From Streptococcus cuniculipharyngis (GTDB lineage: Bacteria; Bacillota; Bacilli; Lactobacillales; Streptococcaceae): a stretch of 64,000 nt of DNA. The notes under the pieces are model-generated. The model did not search any database and was not told the origin of the DNA. It saw only the letters and a program-made list of their open reading frames with translations. Every line of letters begins with the position of its first letter. Position 1 is the stretch's first letter. The DNA lies in the NCBI RefSeq assembly GCF_007859195.1, contig NZ_VOHL01000002.1, positions 62,001 to 126,000 on the forward strand, written 5' to 3'. The translations under genes and the position numbers were made by a program. Positions 28,685 through 37,672 of this stretch are shown piece by piece.

Positions 28685-29213
28685 AGACCGTTACCTTACT
28701 AATCCCATAAATTTTTTGCTTCCAAATCCCAAAGTTACTGATTTCCTCTGGCAGGTCCACCGCCCTATCCGTCTCACAGACAATCATAACCTCCTGTGCT
28801 AGGAGGGCTCGTTCTTCCAGTTCAGTCACCTGACGGACAATCTCCTCCTCGGCATAAGGAGGATCTAGCAGAACCAAATCAAATTTTCCAGTTAGTTGTT
28901 GCAAGGCCCGATTGGCATCCATCCTTAACAGGGTGAAAGCCGCCAGTGCCTGGGTCATTTTAATATTTTCCTCGATAATTTGCTGGGCTTTTCGGTCTTT
29001 TTCTACCAAAACGGCACTGTCCATGCCACGTGAAATAGCTTCGATGGCCAAACCACCACTGCCCGCAAATAAATCAAGAACTCGTCCCCCTTCAAAATAA
29101 GGACCAATCATGTTGAACATGGCCCCCTTAACCTTGTCTGTCGTTGGTCTTGTCGTTCGACCCGCTAAGGTTTTCAAGGGACGACCACCAAATTCTCCTG
29201 CTACAACTCTCAT
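28674..29213 (-). CDS. rsmD: 16S rRNA (guanine966-N2) methyltransferase
   Basis: Methylates G966 in the 30S subunit with S-adenosylmethionine. 179 residues: RVVAGEFGGRPLKTLAGRTTRPTTDKVKGAMFN at the N-terminus, SAM motif VLDLFAGSGGLAIEA, and catalytic DPPY near residue 117. First gene of rsmD-coaD-sepM. The ATG at 29213 is 7 nt after a TATAAT with a TGN extension and has only GGGG in between, so the mRNA may be leaderless or nearly so. Confidence 0.96.
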   Translation of the reverse strand: MRVVAGEFGGRPLKTLAGRTTRPTTDKVKGAMFNMIGPYFEGGRVLDLFAGSGGLAIEAISRGMDSAVLVEKDRKAQQIIEENIKMTQALAAFTLLRMDANRALQQLTGKFDLVLLDPPYAEEEIVRQVTELEERALLAQEVMIVCETDRAVDLPEEISNFGIWKQKIYGISKVTVYVR

Positions 29214-29220
29214 AACCCCT

Positions 29221-29229
29221 ATTATAACA
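29221..29229 (-). promoter_or_regulatory. Extended -10 of rsmD, 7 nt before the ATG
   Basis: On the minus strand TGTTATAAT, i.e. TATAAT at 29221-29226 with TG extension. Predicted start of transcription is at or 1-2 nt from the start codon. Confidence 0.6.
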
Positions 29230-29258
29230 GATTTTTAAGTAAATGATGAAAAAAGAAA

Positions 29259-29277
29259 GAGAAAATCTTGATTTCTC
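29259..29277 (-). terminator. Weak terminator after arcT
   Basis: Short AT-rich hairpin (arms at 29259-29267 and 29270-29277), then a T-rich stretch on the minus strand. Confidence 0.45.
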
Positions 29278-29288
29278 CCTCCTTATCC

Positions 29289-30404
29289 TCAATCATACTG
29301 TCTCAGAAAATCCGACAAGGCAGCCAAACCAGCCACCAAAACATCTCTGGGGGCACAATAGCCCAAGCGAGCATAGCCAGGCAGGTCAAAACGATTGCCT
29401 GGCACCAGGAGCACTCCCTTTTCCTTGAGAAGACGGATACAGAAACTTTCTGTCTCTTCTGGAATAGCTAACTTGATAAAAGAGGTGGACACATGGCGGG
29501 GAAAGACCAGAGACACACGTGGCTCCTTGGCCACCCAATCCTTGACTAGGGCTAAATTTTCCTCAACAATGGAACGGTTACGTTGTAAGATGTCGTCCTT
29601 GTGTCTCAAAACATGGGTTGCGATAAAATCATCAAAAACACCCCCACAAATCATGGTGTAATCACGATATTTCCTAAATAAATCCGTCAGCTGATTATTG
29701 GCTACCACCCAACCAATCCGAATACCAGGCACGGAATAGGTTTTGGAGAGACTGTTGGTTGAAATTCCCTTGTCATACAGGTCAACAATAGCCGGTATTT
29801 CAAGCCCTAGCTCTAAGGGTTGGTAAACCTCGTCAGACAGGATATAAGCCCCCACCTTTTGGGCAATACTGACCAATTCCGTCAAGTAGCTAGCGTCCAT
29901 CAGGGCTCCTGTCGGGTTGTTGGCATTATTGATACAAATCATCTTGGTATTGGGACGGATGAGTTGACGTAAGTCAGCCAAAGAGGGCAGCCAACCATCT
30001 TCCTCCCTAATCTGCCAGAGGCTGACTTCAGCCCCCAGCGAACGTGGGATATCTGTCAGCTGCTGATAGGTGGGATAGAGGGAAATCACATGGTCTCCTG
30101 GTTCAATCAAGGCATAGAGGGCCAAGTAATTAGCCCCTGTCGCACCGTTGGTCTGTAAGACCTGACTGGGCTTGACCCTTTTATAAAGTTTGGCAACCTC
30201 TTCCTTAAAGTCTGGTGACCCCTCAATCCAGCCATAATTCATCTTTTTGGGCAAGAGTTGACTTAAAAGCTTTTCCTTCCCAGACCCTAGCTGAAAAATT
30301 TCTTCCAAGGTCAGCGAGGCGATTGAACTGCCCGCAATATCATAGATGGCATCATTTTCCCAAGTATTGAGCCATTCTTCCACGCCAAAGGCCTTTATTT
30401 CCAT
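29289..30404 (-). CDS. arcT: Class I/II aminotransferase, ArcT-like
   Basis: 371-residue PLP-dependent aminotransferase. The PLP lysine motif SLSKTYSVPGIRIGW lies near residue 223, with ICINNANNPTGALM and SDEVYQPLEL upstream. The position beside the arginine antiporter gene and argR matches arcT of lactococcal and streptococcal arc loci, a transaminase of unproven substrate; this gene symbol is context-based. AAAGGAG precedes the ATG. A terminator between arcD and arcT could lower its expression relative to arcD. Confidence 0.8.
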   Translation of the reverse strand: MEIKAFGVEEWLNTWENDAIYDIAGSSIASLTLEEIFQLGSGKEKLLSQLLPKKMNYGWIEGSPDFKEEVAKLYKRVKPSQVLQTNGATGANYLALYALIEPGDHVISLYPTYQQLTDIPRSLGAEVSLWQIREEDGWLPSLADLRQLIRPNTKMICINNANNPTGALMDASYLTELVSIAQKVGAYILSDEVYQPLELGLEIPAIVDLYDKGISTNSLSKTYSVPGIRIGWVVANNQLTDLFRKYRDYTMICGGVFDDFIATHVLRHKDDILQRNRSIVEENLALVKDWVAKEPRVSLVFPRHVSTSFIKLAIPEETESFCIRLLKEKGVLLVPGNRFDLPGYARLGYCAPRDVLVAGLAALSDFLRQYD

Positions 30405-30423
30405 AAATTCTCCTTTCTTGTGC

Positions 30424-30453
30424 TAAAAGAGTTTGGCTAACCAAACTCTTTTA
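30424..30453 (-). terminator. Terminator between arcD and arcT
   Basis: Perfect 13-bp stem (30424-30436 with 30441-30453) with a 4-nt loop; the minus-strand 3' arm ends in TTTTA. Since both genes read the same way it may be a partial terminator or an mRNA 3' protector. Confidence 0.75.
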
Positions 30454-30460
30454 TGCTATC

Positions 30461-31870
30461 TTAAATCGTAATTTGACCACCAAAGAGGCGAGCAAGAGCC
30501 CAGATGGCACCAAGGACTAAAACAGCCACCAAGAGCCATTCTTTTTGTGAAAAGACGGTCTTGAAACCAGCCTGTTTACGGGCCTGATAATAAAAGGCAA
30601 TCCCAGCCAAATAGGCAATCAAGCAGAGCAAAACATAGTCAAATCCTGACACCCAGATGACCCAGATGAAGAAGGCTGAACCCGCCAAGCCAATCCAGAG
30701 TTGCCCCATTTCCTTGGTTTGATAGGCCAATTTGACCTGATAAAGCACCACATATAGCCAAGAAATAAACATAGAGGCGGTACATAGAGTATAAGCAAAC
30801 TGATAGGCTTGGTCTGTCACCAAGAGGGTCAGCATAAAGACCTGAATCAAGGCGGTCATGAAAACCAAAGAGAAGGTTGGCACGTCCTTGTCATTAAGTT
30901 CAGCAAATTTAGGCGACAAGAGGTGACGTTGAGCCATGATGGCTGTTGTTTCCACTGGCAGCATCATCCAAGACAACCATGAACCAAACAAAGAAATCAC
31001 CAAGGCAATATTAACAAAAATGGGAAACCAGCTTCCGACGTCTTGGGTAAAGACATAGCCTAGGGCTGGACTAGGTAGATTGGCAATCTGCTCTTGTGTC
31101 AAAATACCATAAGGCAAGATAGAAGCCGACACATAAATGATAGCCAGGCTAATCAAACCAAGAACTGTTGATTTACCAACAACAGATTGACTCTTAGCAC
31201 GATCTGACATCATAGCAGCTCCCTCAATACCAACGAAAACCCACATGATGGTCATCATGGAATTTTGCACCTGTTTGGCAACACTGCTCAATTCAAACTG
31301 ACCTGACTGGGTACCCCAAAAATTAGTCATAAAGGTATCCATATCAAAAAAGAGAAAGGCCAAGATGATACAAAGGGCTAGGGGCACAATCTTACAAACA
31401 GCAATAATGGTATTGAGGACAATAGCACTTTCCACCCCACGATTAACCAAGTAGCACAAGAACCACAAGAGGGCTGAACCCACCGCAATGGAGAGGAAAT
31501 TATCACCATTACCAAAAATCGGAAAGAGACGTGACAGGGTCTTCATCATCATGATAACAACCGACACCGTTCCTAACCAGGCCGACAACCAGTAACCCCA
31601 GCCACTGATGAAGCCATTAAAGGGACCAAATCCCTCTTCAGCATAACTCACAATACCTGCCAGCTCTGGTTTTTTCTGACCAATATTAACAATTGACAAA
31701 CAGAGGGTCAAAACACCCATACCCGCAATCAGCCAACCTAGTAAGGCACCTCCTGGTGCAGTAGCGGCTGCCATATCCGTCGGAATAGCGAAAATTCCTG
31801 ATCCAATAGAGGAACTAATCACCAAAGCGGTTAAAGCAAAAACCCCAACTTTTTTGGAATTTGTTGACAT
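30461..31870 (-). CDS. arcD: APC-family basic amino acid antiporter, ArcD-like
   Basis: 469 residues with about twelve membrane helices. The N-terminal ISSSIGSGIFAIPTDMAAATAPGG is typical of the arginine/ornithine and lysine antiporter group of the APC superfamily. Adjacent argR and arcT support arginine-ornithine exchange as in the arginine deiminase pathway, but arcA, arcB and arcC are not in the window. TAGGAG precedes the ATG at 31870. It has a near-consensus promoter. Other basic amino acids or a decarboxylation product are alternatives. Confidence 0.83.
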   Translation of the reverse strand: MSTNSKKVGVFALTALVISSSIGSGIFAIPTDMAAATAPGGALLGWLIAGMGVLTLCLSIVNIGQKKPELAGIVSYAEEGFGPFNGFISGWGYWLSAWLGTVSVVIMMMKTLSRLFPIFGNGDNFLSIAVGSALLWFLCYLVNRGVESAIVLNTIIAVCKIVPLALCIILAFLFFDMDTFMTNFWGTQSGQFELSSVAKQVQNSMMTIMWVFVGIEGAAMMSDRAKSQSVVGKSTVLGLISLAIIYVSASILPYGILTQEQIANLPSPALGYVFTQDVGSWFPIFVNIALVISLFGSWLSWMMLPVETTAIMAQRHLLSPKFAELNDKDVPTFSLVFMTALIQVFMLTLLVTDQAYQFAYTLCTASMFISWLYVVLYQVKLAYQTKEMGQLWIGLAGSAFFIWVIWVSGFDYVLLCLIAYLAGIAFYYQARKQAGFKTVFSQKEWLLVAVLVLGAIWALARLFGGQITI

Positions 31871-31901
31871 AAATATACTCTCCTAAGTTTTATTTTTTAT
31901 A

Positions 31902-31930
31902 ATAATACCAAAAATACTAGTTTTTTGCAA
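31902..31930 (-). promoter_or_regulatory. arcD promoter
   Basis: Minus-strand TTGCAA (31925-31930) and TATTAT (31902-31907), 17 nt apart, about 32 nt upstream of the start. The divergent spacer to argR is very AT-rich. I see no unambiguous ARG box. Confidence 0.65.
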
Positions 31931-32044
31931 GATTATTTTTCATCTTTTTTTGCAAAAAATTTCATTATCCTTATCAATAAGTATTTTTAATTCGCCAATC
32001 ACTCCTTGATATCCGAATAAAAAATATAAAATACGATTATTTTG

Positions 32045-32073
32045 TTTACATTTTACTTTTTATTTGTTATACT
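32045..32073 (+). promoter_or_regulatory. argR promoter
   Basis: TTTACA (32045-32050) and TATACT (32068-32073), 17 nt apart, about 45 nt before the start. Confidence 0.7.
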
Positions 32074-32117
32074 AAAGATACATCTGTTTATGATTCATGG
32101 TTAGAAAAGGAGAAATG

Positions 32118-32591
32118 ATGAACAAAAAAGAAGCACGGCATCAGTTAATTCGCTCCTTGGTTACAGAAACCAAGATTCACACCCAATTAGAATTACAAGA
32201 AGCTCTTAAAAAAAATGGTGTCAATGTTACCCAAGCCACCTTGTCTCGTGACATGAGGGAACTTAATTTGGTTAAGGTCGCCTCAGACGATTCACACTAT
32301 GAAATTCATAGTGTCTCACAGGCTCACTGGGAGCAACGACTGAGATTTTATATGGAAGATGCCTTGATTATGCTACGACCAGTTCAACACCAAATCGTCT
32401 TGAAGACCCTGCCTGGTTTGGCACAATCCTTTGGCTCTATTATTGATGCCATGCAATTACCCGAAATCATCGCAACCATTTGTGGAGATGACACCTGCTT
32501 GCTCATTTGTGAAGATCAAGAAGCAGCCCAGCGTGGCTTTGAGGAACTAAGCAAATATACCCCTCCCCTATTTTTCTTTGGGGACAAGTAA
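32118..32591 (+). CDS. argR: ArgR family arginine repressor
   Basis: 157 residues. N-terminal winged helix-turn-helix ([28 protein letters not shown]), C-terminal hexamerisation and arginine-binding domain ending near [11 protein letters not shown]-like sequence ([17 protein letters not shown]). Arginine-dependent regulator of arginine catabolism or biosynthesis. ATGs at 32115 and 32118 follow AAAGGAG; the second has the better spacing. It is divergent from arcD, so it probably controls the arcD-arcT genes and itself. Which ArgR paralogue (ArgR, AhrC, ArcR) cannot be told. Confidence 0.92.
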   Translation: MNKKEARHQLIRSLVTETKIHTQLELQEALKKNGVNVTQATLSRDMRELNLVKVASDDSHYEIHSVSQAHWEQRLRFYMEDALIMLRPVQHQIVLKTLPGLAQSFGSIIDAMQLPEIIATICGDDTCLLICEDQEAAQRGFEELSKYTPPLFFFGDK

Positions 32592-32622
32592 CTTCTACCA
32601 AGATCATAGCACGAAACAAGTC

Positions 32623-32661
32623 ATAATAAATCCTCTGTTCATCTGACAGAGGATTTATTAT
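32623..32661. terminator. Bidirectional terminator after argR
   Basis: 15-bp perfect stem (32623-32637 with 32647-32661) with a 9-nt loop. It also ends the B3/B4 gene on the minus strand. Confidence 0.85.
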
Positions 32662-32665
32662 ATGC

Positions 32666-33370
32666 TTATAAGTCTAAACAACTATTGTTCTTATCTAGAA
32701 TGGTGATAGCAGCTTTGGCTGATAAGTAGTCACTAGCCTGCTGGCCGATAAAGTTGAGAGCTGCCAAGAGGTCATCCTGCCGCTCTGGCTCCAATAATTC
32801 AATGACCACAAAGGCATTTTTCGTTTGCTCCCTAATCATGGTACGGTGGCCATCTCGCCAATTCAAACACCGACAAACCGCCCCTTGGTCATCCTTGTAG
32901 CAGATTTCTCCTGGTAGGGTTGGGTTATTCTCCCCATCGCCAATCAGATAAAAATCATCGCCACCCTCAGTCTGGGTCAGGTACAAATCGCCGACAAAGG
33001 TGTCTAAATCCTCGGCTCCCACAGGTAGGGCATAACGCAGACTAGCTGCATTATAAATATCAACCAGAGGATTGATAGAGGTCACTGCTCTATCTCCTTG
33101 GCTCCGCTTCAACAGGGCCTCAATACTACACCGGGCACCTTTTTTGGTCTTAAATTTTTGATAGGCCTGACGGTAAACCTGAATGACAGGATTGTCACTA
33201 AAATTAGCTGCCGTCAAATATTGTTGAGCCATTTGGTTGCTCTCCGCCAAGAGGTCAACCAAGGACTGGGGCGAGTCACCAATGGCTTGATAGTCTTTCA
33301 ACAAGACCACACCAATCTTGGCTTGAGGAAAAAGCTCCCAAAAGGATTGGTCAATGATAAATTTAGTCAT
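32666..33370 (-). CDS. Stand-alone B3/B4 tRNA-editing-domain protein
   Basis: 234 residues. This is the B3/B4 fold, otherwise the editing site of the PheRS beta subunit: FKTKKGARCSIEALLKR and INPLVDIYNAASLRYALPVG are its hallmarks, with GGDDFYLIGDGE and PGEICYKDDQGAVCRCLNWRDG further on. Free-standing copies may clear misacylated tRNA; the substrate is not known. SD GGAG precedes the ATG. It lies between argR and mtnN with no shared transcript evident. Confidence 0.82.
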   Translation of the reverse strand: MTKFIIDQSFWELFPQAKIGVVLLKDYQAIGDSPQSLVDLLAESNQMAQQYLTAANFSDNPVIQVYRQAYQKFKTKKGARCSIEALLKRSQGDRAVTSINPLVDIYNAASLRYALPVGAEDLDTFVGDLYLTQTEGGDDFYLIGDGENNPTLPGEICYKDDQGAVCRCLNWRDGHRTMIREQTKNAFVVIELLEPERQDDLLAALNFIGQQASDYLSAKAAITILDKNNSCLDL

Positions 33371-33409
33371 CTGCTACTCCTATTTTTCTAAAATCATTAG
33401 TTCTAGCAA

Positions 33410-34108
33410 TTAAGCAAGCTCATCAGAGGCCAGAAAACTCAACAAGACCTGGGCTGATTTTTTACCGGCTTCAATAATAAATTGGTCAAAGGTAATATTA
33501 GCATCATGTTCAGCTGTGTCACTCATGGCTCGGACAACGACAAAGGGAAGTTGACAGGCCTGTGCTGCTTGAGCAATAGCTGCCCCTTCCATCTCTACTG
33601 CCAAGACTTGGGGAAAGGCTTCTTTGATAGCAGCAATCTTGTCCTGACCAGCAATAAAACTATCCCCAGTCGCAATCAAACCTAAATGGCTAGGTAGGTG
33701 GTTTTCAGCTAAAACAGCCTTGAATGTCTTAATAAAAGCAGGCTCACTCTCGAAATACAAGGGTTGCATGGACATTTGGCCATAGGCATAGCCAAAGGCA
33801 GTCAAATCCACATCATGATAAGCTAGGCGGTCAGCCACAACCACATCACCCACTGCTAGTCCAGTCTTAACTGCACCTGCTGAACCGGTATTGACGATAG
33901 CCTCAACCCCAAATGTTTCCGCTAAAATCGCCACACTCATAGCTGACATGACCTTGCCAACCCCACTCTGAACCAAGACCACCTCATGATGGCCCAAGCG
34001 ACCCGTATAGTAGGTCTTGTCTAAAACTAAGTGTTCTTCTTTATCCACCAAATGCGCCAGCAGGAAACTCAATTCTTCCTGCATGGCGGCAATAATTCCA
34101 AATTTCAT
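33410..34108 (-). CDS. mtnN: 5'-methylthioadenosine/S-adenosylhomocysteine nucleosidase
   Basis: Cleaves adenine from S-adenosylhomocysteine and methylthioadenosine; its product S-ribosylhomocysteine is the substrate of LuxS, also in this window. 232 residues. Seen: GIIAAMQEELSFLL at the start, VNTGSAGAV, the substrate-binding VEMEGAAIAQ and the catalytic Asp in RAMSDTAEHD. Last gene of glmU-nudix-macP-mtnN. Confidence 0.97.
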   Translation of the reverse strand: MKFGIIAAMQEELSFLLAHLVDKEEHLVLDKTYYTGRLGHHEVVLVQSGVGKVMSAMSVAILAETFGVEAIVNTGSAGAVKTGLAVGDVVVADRLAYHDVDLTAFGYAYGQMSMQPLYFESEPAFIKTFKAVLAENHLPSHLGLIATGDSFIAGQDKIAAIKEAFPQVLAVEMEGAAIAQAAQACQLPFVVVRAMSDTAEHDANITFDQFIIEAGKKSAQVLLSFLASDELA

Positions 34109-34117
34109 CCCTTTTCC

Positions 34118-34273
34118 CTACCATTTCAAAATTGCGTAAATCAAGAGAGCCAACAAGGTCAAGACCAAAAACAAAATCAAGTTCAATCGCCGTTGAAACT
34201 GTTTTCGCTCAGCCTGAGCCTGACGCCGACTCCTGAGCGGCTCTCTGCTTGTTAACGGTTGTTTTTTCATCAT
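34118..34273 (-). CDS. macP: MacP-like small membrane protein
   Basis: 51 residues: a polar, very basic N-terminus (about residues 1-28, with REPLRSRRQAQAERKQFQRR) and one C-terminal membrane helix. Position between the nudix gene and mtnN is that of pneumococcal MacP, an StkP substrate that activates the class A PBP2a. The similarity is limited to topology, the RSRR(x)nE pattern and gene order. The ATG at 34273 follows AGGAGAG. It is shorter than I recall for the pneumococcal protein. The candidate phospho-Thr is in QPLTSRE. Confidence 0.72.
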   Translation of the reverse strand: MMKKQPLTSREPLRSRRQAQAERKQFQRRLNLILFLVLTLLALLIYAILKW

Positions 34274-34280
34274 GTCTCTC

Positions 34281-34823
34281 CTAGGCATTAGCCAAATGTA
34301 AGGCATAATATTGCAAGGCAATAATGGTCTTGGCATCTTCAATCTGACCCGTCTCAACCAGGGTCATGCAATCTTCATAGCTAAGCTCCAAGACTTCAAT
34401 AAATTCATCCTCATCTTGGGGACGGGGATTTTCTACCTTGGTCAAGTCCCTAGCCAGATAGAGCTTGATTTTTTCATTACAAAAACCAATGGCGGTATAA
34501 AATTCATAAAGCAAATCTAGCTGACCAGTGTAGGCCGTTTCTTCTTCCAACTCACGTAGGGCCGCCTCTTTTTCTGAACCTGTCTCCCCAAGTTCTAGCT
34601 TACCTGCTGGGATTTCATAGGAGACCTTCTCAATGGCTTTGCGGTATTGTTTGACCATAATAATCTTCTGGTCAGGCGTGACGGCTAAGATAGCCACCGC
34701 TCCTTTATGAAAAATCAATTCTCGGCTACTTTGACCACCATTGGGAAAAGACACCTGATCGACTGCTACATCAAAAATCCTTCCTTGAAAAACAAGGTCA
34801 CGTTTGAGGGTTTTTTCTTCCAT
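34281..34823 (-). CDS. NUDIX hydrolase, ADP-ribose pyrophosphatase type
   Basis: 180 residues. Nudix box seen as AGKLELGE, nine residues, then RELEEETAY: two residues longer between the first Glu and the REL core than the general consensus. VKQYRKAIEKVSYEIPAGK and FYTAIGFCNEK match ADP-ribose pyrophosphatases. A GTG at 34832 and an ATG at 34823 are both possible starts; the ATG is preferred. It is coupled to glmU, whose stop is 5 nt upstream, and is followed by macP 7 nt later. Confidence 0.88.
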   Translation of the reverse strand: MEEKTLKRDLVFQGRIFDVAVDQVSFPNGGQSSRELIFHKGAVAILAVTPDQKIIMVKQYRKAIEKVSYEIPAGKLELGETGSEKEAALRELEEETAYTGQLDLLYEFYTAIGFCNEKIKLYLARDLTKVENPRPQDEDEFIEVLELSYEDCMTLVETGQIEDAKTIIALQYYALHLANA

Positions 34824-34828
34824 AGTAC

Positions 34829-36238
<1,410 letters not shown>

Positions 36239-36254
36239 TTAAACTTACCCTACC

Positions 36255-36283
36255 ATTATATCATATTTTAAGACGGCAACCAA
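36255..36283 (-). promoter_or_regulatory. glmU promoter
   Basis: Minus-strand TTGGTT (36278-36283) and TATAAT (36255-36260) with 17-nt spacing; TG extension (TGATATAAT). The -35 overlaps the M50-gene terminator. Confidence 0.7.
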
Positions 36284-36307
36284 AAAACAGCCCAAAGGAC
36301 TGTTTTC
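36284..36307 (-). terminator. Terminator upstream of glmU
   Basis: 7-bp outer stem (36284-36290 with 36300-36306) plus two inner G-C pairs, followed on the minus strand by TTTTTT. Nearly the same sequence recurs at 37643-37666. Confidence 0.75.
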
Positions 36308-36396
36308 AAAGTCTGAATCAGATAGGAGGTCAACTGACCTATGTGAGCCTGTCTCCTTGACATAGGAAAATGGGGACCCCTCATAAACAGTCAGAT

Positions 36397-37488
36397 TTAG
36401 CAAGAATTTTTCTCTAGTGCCAACTCCTGAAACCGTGTCAAATTACTTTCTTCTGCTTGATATTCTGCAGGATAAGGGTAAGATTTGCCGATTTTTTCAA
36501 AGGTTTTCAGAGCCTCTTGTGCTTTTTTCTGGTCTCTTTTGGCTAGGGAATAATAGGCATAGCAAAAAACAGCAAAACTGGGTTGCGACTTGGCAAGATT
36601 ATGAACCAGTCGCCAATCTTTCTTTGTTAAAATCGGTGACACGTCCTTTTGCAAGAGCAGCTCGCAGTAATTTTGATCAACCTTGAGAGCCACAGCATAA
36701 ATTTGCGACCAAGCAGCAGCTGACCAGTCCAGTTCTTCTAGATAGGCTAGGGCTTCCTCCAGCTCTCCCTTGGCCATCAACCAATTCACATGGTTAACCG
36801 CAGCCCCCTGTCCTAGGCTAACTTGCAGATGGTCTGGCTCTGGTTTGGGAAAATAAGTTTCCGGTAGTTCTGCCAGCTCCTTTCCTTGAGCCAATTGAGC
36901 ATTGACAGCCAAGATAGCCCACCAATAGACTTGAGTTTCCGGCTGACGATAAAGTCCCCAGCAATTAGCACCATCATTAGCAATAACACCCGTCAGGGGA
37001 ATTAAATTGATTAGGGCAAAAAGAAGGCCAAAATGGGCCAGGAAAAGCAAGAACTCGTGGGGCTTAGCAAGGAATATCGCTGCACTGAGAAAACTGATCA
37101 CCAGATTAGCAAGACCACCACCAAGATTGTAGAGCACATAAGGTAAGCGACCACCTACCAAGTCTGGCGGTGACATTAAGGCTTGACCTGCCGTTCCTGG
37201 AATGGAATACCTAAAAAACTTGATTTTCCCATCAACCTGCTGCCACATGAGATTGAAAAAGCGATAGGAGACAAAACCATAGCCTGTCAACCAGCCAAAA
37301 AATAAGTGCCCTAGCTCATGAAGGGCAATTTGCAGGACAAAGGCAAGAACCAGATAGATGAGCGTTAAAACCGGCCAGTCAAAGGATAGCTTAGACCAAT
37401 AGATAATACTAGACACAAAATGCGTGCCATAAAACCCCATCAAACCTGACAAAATCATCACGAGAATGCTTGATAAATGCTTTTTCAT
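36397..37488 (-). CDS. M50-type membrane peptidase with helical C-terminal region
   Basis: 363 residues. Several membrane segments; the zinc motif HELGH lies in the second (QIALHELGHLFFGWLTGYG), and a second-site motif is suggested by GVIANDGANCW, resembling the NxxPxxxLDG-type helix of site-2 proteases. After about residue 205 the protein becomes soluble and helical with repeat-like pairs (AYLEELDWSAAAWSQIYAVAL), perhaps TPR-like. The ATG at 37488 follows GGGAGG. Substrate unknown; it could release a regulator or process a peptide. Confidence 0.78.
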   Translation of the reverse strand: MKKHLSSILVMILSGLMGFYGTHFVSSIIYWSKLSFDWPVLTLIYLVLAFVLQIALHELGHLFFGWLTGYGFVSYRFFNLMWQQVDGKIKFFRYSIPGTAGQALMSPPDLVGGRLPYVLYNLGGGLANLVISFLSAAIFLAKPHEFLLFLAHFGLLFALINLIPLTGVIANDGANCWGLYRQPETQVYWWAILAVNAQLAQGKELAELPETYFPKPEPDHLQVSLGQGAAVNHVNWLMAKGELEEALAYLEELDWSAAAWSQIYAVALKVDQNYCELLLQKDVSPILTKKDWRLVHNLAKSQPSFAVFCYAYYSLAKRDQKKAQEALKTFEKIGKSYPYPAEYQAEESNLTRFQELALEKNSC

Positions 37489-37518
37489 ACCTTTCCTCCC
37501 AGAACAAGGCTTTCTTTC

Positions 37519-37527
37519 ATTATAACA
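37519..37527 (-). promoter_or_regulatory. Extended -10 of the M50 gene
   Basis: TGTTATAAT on the minus strand, TATAAT at 37519-37524, about 30 nt before the start; no clear -35. Confidence 0.55.
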
Positions 37528-37642
37528 TAGATAACTACCCTCAGAAAATATCTCCTGATCACTATTCAAAAAATCTCTTTGTCTAATACTGGAGCGATTG
37601 AAAGCTTTCACAATACCAATAATCACCTTTGGGAGAATAAGA

Positions 37643-37666
37643 AAAAACAGTCCAAAGGACCGTTTT
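37643..37666 (-). terminator. Terminator after the Gfo/Idh/MocA gene
   Basis: 9-bp stem with one G-U pair (37645-37653 with 37657-37665 region), 3-nt loop, then TTTTTT on the minus strand, 7 nt beyond the stop. Confidence 0.75.
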
Positions 37667-37672
37667 CAAGGA

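Noticed and set aside
37599-37610. TGAAAGCTTTCA palindrome considered as a CcpA cre site
   Set aside because: It lacks the central CG of the cre consensus and is 110 nt upstream of the nearest start.
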